From: Opitutaceae bacterium
GTDB lineage: Bacteria; Verrucomicrobiota; Verrucomicrobiia; Opitutales; Opitutaceae
Assembly: GCA_028284235.1 (NCBI GenBank)
Contig: JANQSC010000019.1
Span: forward strand, 1 to 64,000
DNA: 64,000 bases
Direction: 5' to 3'
Positions within the stretch are counted from its first letter, which is position 1; every line of letters begins with the position of its first letter. The notes beneath the pieces were generated by a model that made no database searches, was not told the DNA's origin, and saw only the letters and a program-made list of their open reading frames with translations. Shown in pieces: positions 17,281-26,113 of this stretch. Made by a program: the position numbers and the translations under genes.

Positions 17281-18308
17281 CATTGACTCGCGCGCGAGTC
17301 AATGAAGGCGGTGACGTCGCGCATGACCGCGTCGACGGTTTTCAGCGTGGCGCCGGTTTTGACCGTACCCCAATAGAATCCGTGGGTCACTCCGGGGTAG
17401 TGGTAGGTGGCGACTTCTTTTCCGAGGGCGGTGAGTTCCGGGACGAGGATTTCGAAGTTGGTTTTGTAGAGCCCGACGGGTTCGCCTTGGAGGATCAGGA
17501 TGGGGCAATGGATCTTCTTCATCCAGGCCCGCATTTCCCGTTTTCGTTCGGGTGTGAAGCTGGCGACGGGATCGTCCATAAGGGCGCGGTAGTCGGCGGG
17601 GCTGGCGGTTTGCCCGGTCTTGGGGTCCAGTGGGACGACAGTGGCCGGTTCGCCGGCGACGACGCAGGCGAAGTCGATTTTGGAGGCGGCGGCGATCGCG
17701 AGGATGGCCCCGCCGCTTCCGCCGTAGACGACCACGCGGTTCGGATCGATTCGAGAGAGGAATTTAACGTTCTCGACGATGGTAGCCGCGTCCTCTACGG
17801 CGTCGTAGAATCCCGACGGACTGCCGTCGTTGGTTTTCCAATACGGGCGTCGCGTGGCCGCGACCGTGGCGTAGCCGCGTTGCAGGAATCGGGTTTGGAT
17901 GGGCTGCTGGAGGAGATTGTTCTTCAATGCGCCCAAGTTGGACATGCCGCCGCCTCCGTGAAAGAAAACGATCGTCGGGTGAGGCCCGCTCCCAGGGGGC
18001 ATGCGGTAGGCGTAGCTCAGGTCGACGCCGTCGGGGGACTTCAGCTCCACCACTTTAACCGGTGAGGTTTTTTCGGAAATCACGATTCCGGGCAGGCGCG
18101 ATTGGGAGTTCAGGTTGTCGCCTTCGGAAGGATCGCGTCGGGCGTTTTGCCGGTGGATCCGGGCTTCTTCTCGAGTGAGCGTTCCATCGCCGTTGGCGTC
18201 CGCTTCGGGGAACTGCTGAAAGTAGCGTTCGACTTGCGGGTCGCTTTGACTGTGGAGCTGCGGGAGGATCGCGGCGAAAGCGACGAGAATGAGGGGCAGG
18301 GGTTTCAT
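17280..18308 (-). CDS. Secreted alpha/beta hydrolase (esterase-like) with EF-hand segment
   Basis: A 342-residue protein with a signal peptide (MKPLPLILVAFAAILPQLHS). Next comes an EF-hand-like calcium loop (EADANGDGTLTREEA), then an alpha/beta hydrolase domain with the oxyanion HGGGGM motif and the nucleophile elbow GGSGGA around residue 190; a C-terminal THGF supplies the His. It resembles dienelactone-hydrolase or acetyl-esterase relatives. It is upstream of the GMC pair on the same strand. Its last eight codons are encoded within a 24-base perfect palindrome at 17281-17304. Confidence 0.85.
   Translation of the reverse strand: MKPLPLILVAFAAILPQLHSQSDPQVERYFQQFPEADANGDGTLTREEARIHRQNARRDPSEGDNLNSQSRLPGIVISEKTSPVKVVELKSPDGVDLSYAYRMPPGSGPHPTIVFFHGGGGMSNLGALKNNLLQQPIQTRFLQRGYATVAATRRPYWKTNDGSPSGFYDAVEDAATIVENVKFLSRIDPNRVVVYGGSGGAILAIAAASKIDFACVVAGEPATVVPLDPKTGQTASPADYRALMDDPVASFTPERKREMRAWMKKIHCPILILQGEPVGLYKTNFEILVPELTALGKEVATYHYPGVTHGFYWGTVKTGATLKTVDAVMRDVTAFIDSRASQ
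17281..17304. terminator. 24-base perfect palindrome over the hydrolase stop codon
   Basis: CATTGACTCGCG followed directly by CGCGAGTCAATG is a perfect inverted repeat covering the final codons and the stop of the hydrolase gene. On RNA it could form a GC-rich hairpin at the gene end, but no T-run follows, so classical intrinsic termination is doubtful. Confidence 0.45.
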
Positions 18309-18600
18309 GGGAGAAGTGTGAAGAGTGAGTTGTGAAGAGTGAAGAGTGAAATTGGGACGGAGCGATGGGGAGATGGAGCGAAAGAGGGAGGGGGAGATGG
18401 CGGGAGAGATTCTTGTGGCGGTCTCCTTATCTCGCTTTCACCCCCTCCCTCCGTCTCCCCATCCCTCCATCTCCCATCTCTCCGTCTAATTTATTTACTT
18501 GGACTGAAACCTGGAGCACCCTGGGTGTGTAGTGTTTTGTAGAATCGGAGGAGGGCGAGGTGTCCGAATCCTCAACCAAGCCCCCAATCCAATACTTTCC
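18309..18600. repeat. GTGAAGAGTGA repeats and a long purine/pyrimidine inverted repeat
   Basis: Between two divergent genes there are tandem GAAGAGTGA words (18315-18345). They are followed by a purine-rich block (about 18356-18413) and a pyrimidine-rich block (about 18420-18487) that are imperfect reverse complements built from GGAGATGGAGGG-type words. No open frame of interest is present. The region could form H-DNA or a cruciform; its regulatory role is unknown. Confidence 0.6.
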
Positions 18601-20508
18601 ATGTCCCTTCTAAAACGATCGCTCCTTCTTTCCACGATTCCGGTTCTGCTGCTGTTCCAGGCCTGTGGGCCGCAAGCGAGCCCGCCGATTGATCCGGACC
18701 AGTACAGCATCGAGCAGTTTTATGAGAACAAACGCATCTCGGGCGGCACGTTTTCGCCGGACGAGACTATGCTTCTCGTCAGCAGCAACGAGTCGGGCAT
18801 CTTCAATCTTTACGAGATCGACATCGCGGACGGGAGTCGACGGGCGTTGACCGATTCGACGACCGAGTCGCTTTTCGCGGTTTCCTACGTGCCCAGCACA
18901 GGAGAGATTCTCTACTCTGCGGACAAAGGGGGCGACGAGAATTCACATTTGTATTTGCTAAAAAAGGACGGATCATCGGTCGATTTGACGCCGGGCGAAA
19001 ACGAGAAGGTGTCGTTTCGCGGCTGGGCGAAGGATCGGAAGTCGTTCTTCTACACGTCTAATCGGCGCGACCCCAAGTTTTACGATCTCTACGAGATGGA
19101 GGTCGACGGTTGGTCCGCTTCGATGCTCTACCAGAACGATTCGGGCTTGAATGTGGGCCAGGTCGCCCGAGACGGCAGCAAACTCACTTTGTCCCAGTCG
19201 ATTACGACCAGCGAGAATCGGCTCTTCGTCTATATTATCGACAACAAAGAGATGATCGAAATTTCCGATCCGGAGAGCCCGGGTTCGTATGGAAGTTCTG
19301 GATTCAGCGAAGATGGCGACTCGTTTTTTTACACGACGGACGTTGGTTCCGAGTTTTCGTACTTGGCTCGCTACGACTTGGAGAGCGGGGCCCGCGAGAC
19401 CGTTTTCGAAACGGATTGGGACGTAATGTACAGCTACCGATCGGAGAACGAAACCTACCGAATCACCGGAGTGAACGAGGATGCCAAGAATGTGCTGCGA
19501 ATTACTGAAAACGCGACTGGAAAAGCGGTCCCTATGCCGGAGATTCCCGATGGCGACGTGCTAGGGGTCAATATCTCGCGTAGCGAAGAACGCATGCGAC
19601 TGAGTATTGGAACTTCCCGGTCTCCAAGCGACAACTACGTCTACAATTTCAAAACGAAAGAACTCAAGCGGTTGACGAACACGCTCAATCCCGAAATCGA
19701 TCCGGAGCATCTGGTCACAGCGGAGGTGGTGCGGTATCCATCGTTCGACGACCTGGAAATCCCGGCGATCTACTACAAGCCGCATACGGCGACGGTGCAG
19801 AACCCGGTTCCGGCGCTGGTCTGGGTTCACGGCGGCCCGGGCGGCCAGACACGGGTGGGTTTTTCGGAGCTGATCCAGTATCTAGTCAATCACGGATACG
19901 CGGTGCTGGCGGTGAACAACCGCGGCAGTAGCGGCTACGGCAAGAGTTTCTACAAAATGGACGATCGCAATCACGGGGAGAAGGACCTTATGGATTGCAT
20001 CTACGGAAAGAAGTACTTGCAGAGCCTGGACTATATCGACCCCGACCGGATCGGCATTATCGGCGGCTCCTACGGCGGCTTCATGACGATGGCCGCCATG
20101 ACGCTGCACCCGGACGAGTTTCAGGTGGGAGTGAACATCTTCGGGGTGACGAACTGGGTGCGTACATTGAAGTCGATCCCGCCGCACTGGGAAGCATTCA
20201 AAGAAGCGCTGTACGCGGAGATGGGCGATCCGAATTCAGAAGCGGACGCGGAGCGTTTGCACCGGATCTCGCCGGTCTTCCACGGCGACAAAGTCAAGAG
20301 CCCAGTCATGGTGTTGCAAGGCGCGAACGACATTCGCGTGTTGCAGGTGGAGTCGGACGACATGGTGGAAGCGATGCGAGCTAACGACGTGCCGGTGGAG
20401 TATGTGATTTTCCCCGACGAGGGGCACGGCTTTCGCAAGAAGGAGAATCAAATCAAAGGCTACGGACAGATTTTGTCGTTTCTGGACACGTATTTGAAGA
20501 ATGGATAA
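18601..20508 (+). CDS. S9-family prolyl oligopeptidase-like lipoprotein
   Basis: Reading from ATG 18601 gives a 635-residue protein with a lipoprotein signal (LLLSTIPVLLLFQACG). An N-terminal beta-propeller (WD40/TolB-like repeats such as GGTFSPDETMLLVSSNESGI) is followed by an alpha/beta hydrolase catalytic domain: HGGPGGQTR oxyanion region, GGSYGGFMTM nucleophile at about residue 490, Asp in ANDIRV near 577 and His in DEGHGF near 607. It should cleave peptides in the periplasm or at the outer membrane. A longer frame to 18532 is rejected because it buries the signal. Confidence 0.93.
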   Translation: MSLLKRSLLLSTIPVLLLFQACGPQASPPIDPDQYSIEQFYENKRISGGTFSPDETMLLVSSNESGIFNLYEIDIADGSRRALTDSTTESLFAVSYVPSTGEILYSADKGGDENSHLYLLKKDGSSVDLTPGENEKVSFRGWAKDRKSFFYTSNRRDPKFYDLYEMEVDGWSASMLYQNDSGLNVGQVARDGSKLTLSQSITTSENRLFVYIIDNKEMIEISDPESPGSYGSSGFSEDGDSFFYTTDVGSEFSYLARYDLESGARETVFETDWDVMYSYRSENETYRITGVNEDAKNVLRITENATGKAVPMPEIPDGDVLGVNISRSEERMRLSIGTSRSPSDNYVYNFKTKELKRLTNTLNPEIDPEHLVTAEVVRYPSFDDLEIPAIYYKPHTATVQNPVPALVWVHGGPGGQTRVGFSELIQYLVNHGYAVLAVNNRGSSGYGKSFYKMDDRNHGEKDLMDCIYGKKYLQSLDYIDPDRIGIIGGSYGGFMTMAAMTLHPDEFQVGVNIFGVTNWVRTLKSIPPHWEAFKEALYAEMGDPNSEADAERLHRISPVFHGDKVKSPVMVLQGANDIRVLQVESDDMVEAMRANDVPVEYVIFPDEGHGFRKKENQIKGYGQILSFLDTYLKNG

Positions 20509-20520
20509 TTCCTTTCTCCG

Positions 20521-20670
20521 GAATTTTTAACAGGATGCGCTCGCCCGCCGAAACGGGCTCGCTCACTTGATCCCCGACGAGTCGGGGAACTTGATCGTAA
20601 TCCGGTTGGACAAGCCGCGTTCCAACGTTGCGTTGGTTGAGAGGTGGAACCCGACGTCCCGGCGGGTTTG
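20521..20670. repeat. Composite intergenic repeat with hairpins
   Basis: Contains AACAGGATGCGCTC with a GCCCG...CGGGC hairpin (20543-20558), CCGAC-GA-GTCGG (20574-20585), and the right half of the GGTGGAACCCG-ACGTCCCGGCGGGTTT element (20641-20670). The same modules recur near 31.4, 60.3, 61.95 and 63.15 kb. No gene is supported here. Confidence 0.65.
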
Positions 20671-20757
20671 TTCTATTCCGAAGAATCGCCAAATTTATGT
20701 TACCCACTTCGTGGATTCAGTGACCTTCGTGAGCGATCATCTCCTCTCGATTGAGTA

Positions 20758-21267
20758 CTAGCCGGCAGAAATAGAGTAGGCGGAATCGTACTCTTCGGTA
20801 TAGATCGCCTCGGCGGAGCCGGCGACGCGGTAGGTCGCCTCCTCACGGATCGTTTCCATTTCTTGTGTCTCCTCGTTGTACTCCCGTCGAATGCGCGGGG
20901 GGCTGCAAAGAATCACTTCAAGCTCGCGCATGACGATTCCGTTTGCCCCAAGCGCGGCGGCCTGCTTTGCGAGGGCGTTGATCACCTGTTTTTTCTGGCT
21001 TTCGATGGAAAACCCTCCCGAGCAGCCCTTAGCGATACTGTTGGAGTTGAGGACGGCGATCGGTTCGTACTCCGCCGGGGTGATTTCGTAGGGTACGGGC
21101 AAGTCTAAGGGAAGGCCGCGGGAGTTTTTGCTAGGGTCTTGATAGATAAACACGGCGTACTCGTCGGTAGGCGATCGCGCCTCTCCAACCATCCTAACAT
21201 CCATCGTCGCGCAACCCTGCAATGCGATCGCGGATACAAGAAAAACAAATGCCAACTTGGCGTTCAT
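20758..21267 (-). CDS. Hypothetical lipoprotein
   Basis: A 169-residue protein with a clear lipoprotein signal (AKLAFVFLVSAIALQGC) and no family I can name. It contains a mid-section with NALAKQAAALGANGIVMREL, a pattern seen in proteins of the YbjQ/heavy-metal-binding-like or DUF4156-like outer-membrane lipoproteins, where a Gly-Ala-Asn turn precedes a strand; this is only a resemblance. It is convergent with the S9 peptidase gene and divergent from the multicopper oxidase. Confidence 0.7.
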   Translation of the reverse strand: MNAKLAFVFLVSAIALQGCATMDVRMVGEARSPTDEYAVFIYQDPSKNSRGLPLDLPVPYEITPAEYEPIAVLNSNSIAKGCSGGFSIESQKKQVINALAKQAAALGANGIVMRELEVILCSPPRIRREYNEETQEMETIREEATYRVAGSAEAIYTEEYDSAYSISAG

Positions 21268-21309
21268 TGAGCGGATTCCATTCTTTCGAGTGTGCTTGGA
21301 GCGTGAAAA

Positions 21310-21450
21310 TTGTCAAAATGATTGTGAATGGTGAAGAGTGAATGGTGAAATGCTATCGGATTGGATGTGAAATTCCCTCAGTCACTCCATCTCGCTTTCC
21401 CTCTATCCCAATTTCACTCTTCACTCTTCACCATTCACTCTTAAAAAAAG
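21310..21450. repeat. GAATGGTGAAGAGTGAA inverted repeat
   Basis: GTGAATGGTGAAGAGTGAAT (21324 on) and its inverted version TTCACTCTTCACTCTTCACC (21410 on) flank a spacer with CACTCCATCTCGC. This word family is present in most gaps of the window. It lies in the shared upstream region of the lipoprotein and the multicopper oxidase. Confidence 0.65.
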
Positions 21451-21486
21451 AAACCGGTCGCGCGATTCGCGCGTCAGTGAGAAAAC

Positions 21487-22965
21487 ATGCTATCCCCACG
21501 TGAATTCGTTTCGAGCCGCGGTTTTAAGCGGGCGATGATTGCTTTGGCGCTCCTCCTCGCCTTGGCTTGCGCCATTTTTTATTGGATACTCTTTGTTCGG
21601 GTGAGCAACGCCGGTCTGGCGTTCGAGAACGATCTGATTATTCCGCCGGAAATGGAGTTTACAGTCGGCCCGGATGGAGAGAAGCGGTTCACGCTCTACG
21701 TGCAGGAGGGCGAGCGTGAGTTCTACCCGGGGCTCGGCGCCCCCACGATGGGGGTCAATGGAAACTATTTGGGACCGACAATTCGGGCCAAGCGTGGCGA
21801 GCGAGTTGTTCTGAATGTCCACAATTACTTGAACGAGGACACCACCATGCACTGGCACGGCATGCACGTGCCGGCGGAGATGGACGGAACCCCTCACCAG
21901 AAGATCACGCCCGGGGGCGACTGGACGGCCGACTACACGATCACGCAAGAAGCGGGAACGATGTGGTATCACCCGCATACGCACGGAGGGACGGCAACCC
22001 AGGTGCACCAAGGGCTCGCGGGGCTCTTCTATATCGACGACGCCAACAGTGAGCGTCTCGAATTGCCGAACGAGTACGGAGTCGACGACATTCCGCTCGT
22101 CGTCCAGGACCGGCTTTTCAATACGGATGGAACCTTCAACTACCAAATCCGCACCGGGGCTCACTATGGCGACACGATACTGGTCAATGGAACGGTCGCC
22201 CCGCGTCTCGCGGTGGAGTCGCGGAAAATCCGCTTCCGCATTCTGAACGGCTCGAATGCGCGCATCTACTGGCTCGGCTTCGAAGATGGGCGAACCTTCC
22301 AGCAGATCGCTACCGACGGGGGCTTTCTCGACTCGCCAGTGGATACGAAACGCGTCCGGCTCGCGCCAGGCGAGCGAGCCGAGCTCATCGTCGATTTCGC
22401 GGACGGCGAGGCGGTGAAACTGAAGAGTTTTCCGGAGGCAGGACTGCTGGAAACGACGGCGGCTTGGTTTGGTCAAACTACGAATGGGCACTTCGATGTA
22501 ATGGAGATCCGCCCACAGCCGGCGACACGAGTGTCGCATGAGATTCCCGATACGCTAAACCGAATTCAGCGCCTTGATCGTGACCGGGCTAATGTTACGC
22601 GCAACATGTTCCTGGGAGGGATGGTGATCAATGGGAGGAGCATGAGTATGATGCGAATCGATGAGCGTATTCGTCTCGGTGATACTGAAATATGGCGGAT
22701 CCGCAACAATACTGGTCGAACGCATCCCTTTCACGTCCACCTCGTCCAATTTCTCATACTCGACCGCGACGGTCGTCCGCCGTCGGCGCAGGAAGCGGGT
22801 TGGAAGGACACGGTCCACGTCGCCGCGGGCGAAACGGTTAACATCATCATGCAGTTCACCCAATACGCCAATCGTCACGTCCCCTACATGTACCACTGCC
22901 ACATCCTGGAGCACGAAGACAACGGGATGATGGGGCAGTTCGTGGTAGTCGACGACTCCAAGTAG
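21487..22965 (+). CDS. Membrane-anchored multicopper oxidase
   Basis: A 492-residue three-domain cupredoxin protein with an N-terminal membrane anchor (about residues 15-38). All four copper-ligand motifs are present: HWHGMH near residue 121, HPHTHG near 161, HPFHVH near 413 and HCHILEHEDNGMM near 469, the Met being the axial type-1 ligand. The arrangement matches CueO/laccase-like enzymes that oxidise Cu(I), phenols or metals with O2 in the periplasm. No copper-specific regulator is next to it. A long Met-rich insert as in CueO is not obvious. Confidence 0.93.
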   Translation: MLSPREFVSSRGFKRAMIALALLLALACAIFYWILFVRVSNAGLAFENDLIIPPEMEFTVGPDGEKRFTLYVQEGEREFYPGLGAPTMGVNGNYLGPTIRAKRGERVVLNVHNYLNEDTTMHWHGMHVPAEMDGTPHQKITPGGDWTADYTITQEAGTMWYHPHTHGGTATQVHQGLAGLFYIDDANSERLELPNEYGVDDIPLVVQDRLFNTDGTFNYQIRTGAHYGDTILVNGTVAPRLAVESRKIRFRILNGSNARIYWLGFEDGRTFQQIATDGGFLDSPVDTKRVRLAPGERAELIVDFADGEAVKLKSFPEAGLLETTAAWFGQTTNGHFDVMEIRPQPATRVSHEIPDTLNRIQRLDRDRANVTRNMFLGGMVINGRSMSMMRIDERIRLGDTEIWRIRNNTGRTHPFHVHLVQFLILDRDGRPPSAQEAGWKDTVHVAAGETVNIIMQFTQYANRHVPYMYHCHILEHEDNGMMGQFVVVDDSK

Positions 22966-23369
22966 CCCGTCCGGATTTGTCCGTTTCACCGACACTATTA
23001 ATTAACCTACCACTTAACTTTCCAAGGTTGGAAAGTTAAGTGGTAGGTTGAGGGTGTTGGACGGAGGGAAAGGAGACAGGTCTGAGGGTGTGTGATCCGT
23101 CTTCGGCCGATTAGGCTACGCCGAGACAGGTCCGTCTTCGCTGTGATAAAAATGGTGAATGGTGAGGAGTGAATGGTAAATTATATGCGGTGGATTGCGG
23201 TCGCGGCCTATCCTTGAATCGTTCGCGCTTTCTCGCAGTTGCTGTAGTTTGATGTTGGCATTATTGGTTGGGTTGCTACCACTAGCCCCCTGTACCGTTC
23301 ATTTAGCATTCCAATTTATTCTGTATAGGATCCTTTGGTCTGTGTCCACGATTTGGATCGGTTGTAGCG
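22966..23369. repeat. Repeat-filled gap containing a 46-base perfect palindrome
   Basis: About 400 bases without a convincing gene. It starts with CCGTCCGGATTTGTCCG, then a perfect palindrome at 23004-23049 (22-base arms, GG centre), then GTCTGAGGGTGTG, a GTCTTCGGCC...GGCTACGCCGAGAC hairpin unit (23098-23128), and GAATGGTGAGGAGTGAATGG. A second copy of the palindrome with its left flank lies at 28316-28399. The last 170 bases show nothing recognisable. Confidence 0.75.
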
Positions 23370-25856
23370 ATGATCGAGCGATACACCCTAACCACCCACC
23401 TTTTGTTAGATTCCCGATTGTCAAAAAACATTTCCACGCTCTTTTTGTGTATTGGCGCGATCGCGACTACTTGCCAAGTATCCGCGAACGACGCGAGCGC
23501 TCGCCGCGCCTATCCTGTTCAGTCGATTGAGCGCGCGTATTCCACTGATCTCCAACGTATCCATTCCGACTCCATAATTCAATTTCGCGAAAGTGTTTGG
23601 GACTTAGACTCGAATACTCAGCTGGGCGGTTCTAAGGGGTCTGAAAACTATGGCGTTCTGCTCGATTTCGACAGGAGTTCGAGGAGAAGCCTCTATCGGC
23701 TAGATCCGGGCATAATTGAAGCGCGGAACCCCAGCGGCGAAGTTTTATTCAAAACGCAGATCGCGCTGTCGTATGAACCTGAAGCGTTATTGGTCGGAAA
23801 CGGGGAGTATGTTCTAAACCGGTCAAACGATACCGAGACCCTCGAGATCCAGCTCGAATTGCGCTCCATTGAAACGGGCGAACTCGTTTGGCGTCGCAGA
23901 TCGGAAGGCAATCCGCGATGGAGACTTTCGCAAGATACCCGAACGGTTGTCGAACTTATATCGGACATTGGCGGCTCGGACTTTCATACCGCGATCGCTT
24001 TCGATACGCTAACGCAATCGGAACTCGATCGTCGCAGCATATCCAATCTCAAAATCCGGAGAGGATCCGACTATCTAACGTCGCTCGATGCGGCCGTTAG
24101 TATTTTAGCTGGCTTTGACGGAACGCTTCTCGCAAACGAAGTGAGTCGAACACTGGCAGCGATACCAGGATTCCGATCGATCGATCCTTTATTTCACACC
24201 AGTCCCAAAGTAGATTCCAATGGGAACTACATTATCCTGCACAAACATAATCCTACCCCCGGCGAACCTTCCTGGGTGGTGTTCAACGCTCGGAACGGGG
24301 AGCAAATATCGACAAATCATGAACTCGGTGTATCGCAGAGTGTATTTGGGAGCGGGAATGATCCTGCTCTCTCTCCCAGCGGGGAATTGCTTTATCAGGT
24401 GGTGGGCGATGGGCTAATTGAAGTCTGGAATCCCCATACCAAGACGCGAGTCAGGCAACTCTCCTACTCGAACATACCATTCAATATTTTGATACCATCT
24501 GTCGACGATGGCCAACTGCTTGCGTGCGCTCTGAGCGCGAGCAATGACGACTTTATTGTCCTGCTCGACACGGTAACGAATCTGCCCCTCTACAGTAAAA
24601 TCGTCAACGACCCGGATATTCGCGAACCGGGAGGAGGAACGGGATTCGTAACAGGGTTCACTCGTTCATTGCACATGTCGCCAAGTGGTAGTCGAATCTA
24701 CTTTCGTACGATTGTTGGAATAGAGGCATTCGACTACCTAAGCGGCAACAAAATCGAATACGAGCCGCGCCTGGATGGGAAAGCTCTGATATCGCGGTAC
24801 GTCGAATCCCAGCAGTGCTGGGTAACGGTTTATCAATCCGGTAAAATCAGGATGGAGAAACCAACAGAGACTACCTGGAGCCAGCTTCCCAATACCTCAG
24901 TAGTTCAGTATGCCGCGATCGATCCCGAATCAGGCTCCATCGCGTTTCAACGAAACCGGGCGATATTCATCACGCATCCCTTCGATGAACGAGACGACCA
25001 ATGGATCACAGACCTGAGCCTCGGCGTCTACCCGCTAAGGCTGCGTGGCGGCGGCGAGTGGCTTGCAGCAGATTTCAGAGGTATTTACGATTTGGATGCA
25101 AATGTGTGGCTTCAGCTTGAAGAAGAACTCTATTCCGAATACGCAATCGACTATCAGAGAAAACGTCTCGCCATGCAATTGCCACTCACTCCAGGGATCG
25201 TTCTCTTCGATCTCGAAAACGCTTCGAGCCGCGAGCTGCAAACCGGGGAAAGATTCAAGTCCACAACGGATCTCTGTTTCTCGAGCGACGGTGAAACGCT
25301 CTACTGCCTTGCTCAGCAAATAGACGGTGGCTTTCGAGATCAAAGCGTCTATTCTGTCGATGTCGAAAGCGGGATCGTAGAAGCTGAAATCGATGTAAGC
25401 GAAGTAGAACGCCCGATGCTCTTCACTCAAATTGAGCTGCATTCCAATGGTTTCGATTTACTCCTCGCCAGTGATGACGGCGTATTCGTATCTGTAGATA
25501 CGAACGTTCAAAGCGTGTCGCTCCCGACTGTCTTAGAGTCAGCAAATTCCTCTACGAGCAATTCATACTCGTTTGATTTAGCCCCTAATGCTCCGGGAGG
25601 AATGGGAAGGTATATAGATATAGATGGACACCTCTACACTACCGAAACATCCACTGCCTATTTAATCCCGACAAGGATCGATCCCTCGAAGAGTAATGAC
25701 TCGCTGCTCCACTTTGAAGTAAAGGAAGATGGGAATTATTGGATACAGCATTCCAGCGAACTGCATCTGTGGCGAACGCGCCATGACACTGATCTCGTCA
25801 AGACATGGTTCGATTTCAACGACAGAGGCTTTTTTCGAGTCTACGAAAGTGAATGA
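23370..25856 (+). CDS. Large secreted beta-propeller-like protein of unknown function
   Basis: An 828-residue protein with a probable signal segment (ISTLFLCIGAIATTCQVSAN). The body is a long series of beta-rich repeats with Asp/Gly turns (NGEYVLNR, PSGELLYQVVGDGLIEVWN, MSPSGSRIYFRTIVG, SSDGETLYCLAQQ) like WD40/YVTN or PQQ-type propeller blades, probably two propellers. I cannot name a family. It has no catalytic motif that I recognise. The gene stands alone between repeat-rich gaps and looks less GC-rich than its neighbours, which hints at a different origin or weaker constraint. Confidence 0.7.
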   Translation: MIERYTLTTHLLLDSRLSKNISTLFLCIGAIATTCQVSANDASARRAYPVQSIERAYSTDLQRIHSDSIIQFRESVWDLDSNTQLGGSKGSENYGVLLDFDRSSRRSLYRLDPGIIEARNPSGEVLFKTQIALSYEPEALLVGNGEYVLNRSNDTETLEIQLELRSIETGELVWRRRSEGNPRWRLSQDTRTVVELISDIGGSDFHTAIAFDTLTQSELDRRSISNLKIRRGSDYLTSLDAAVSILAGFDGTLLANEVSRTLAAIPGFRSIDPLFHTSPKVDSNGNYIILHKHNPTPGEPSWVVFNARNGEQISTNHELGVSQSVFGSGNDPALSPSGELLYQVVGDGLIEVWNPHTKTRVRQLSYSNIPFNILIPSVDDGQLLACALSASNDDFIVLLDTVTNLPLYSKIVNDPDIREPGGGTGFVTGFTRSLHMSPSGSRIYFRTIVGIEAFDYLSGNKIEYEPRLDGKALISRYVESQQCWVTVYQSGKIRMEKPTETTWSQLPNTSVVQYAAIDPESGSIAFQRNRAIFITHPFDERDDQWITDLSLGVYPLRLRGGGEWLAADFRGIYDLDANVWLQLEEELYSEYAIDYQRKRLAMQLPLTPGIVLFDLENASSRELQTGERFKSTTDLCFSSDGETLYCLAQQIDGGFRDQSVYSVDVESGIVEAEIDVSEVERPMLFTQIELHSNGFDLLLASDDGVFVSVDTNVQSVSLPTVLESANSSTSNSYSFDLAPNAPGGMGRYIDIDGHLYTTETSTAYLIPTRIDPSKSNDSLLHFEVKEDGNYWIQHSSELHLWRTRHDTDLVKTWFDFNDRGFFRVYESE

Positions 25857-26113
25857 CGCGCTAAAACCAATCAATTAGGAGACCGATTTGGGTGGATTTG
25901 ATTCCTAGCGCCAACCTACTTTTGCTCTGATCGATTGCGTTACCATTTGTAGATTCCCATTTCCGGTCGGAAAATTGTTTGCTCAGAGAGGGCTCGCTGC
26001 CTCGCGTAGGCAAATTGATATTCCGCGGTTGCATGGGCGGGGTTTGAGGTTACCGTCGCGTTTATACCTCTAGTGCAATTCTTATTTGGATTGGATCGTC
26101 GAGTCGTTTTCGC

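Noticed and set aside
15918..18065. Two long plus-strand open frames (263 and 425 codons)
   Set aside because: Antisense to the GMC and hydrolase genes, low-complexity Gly/Val-rich, typical of high-GC shadow frames.
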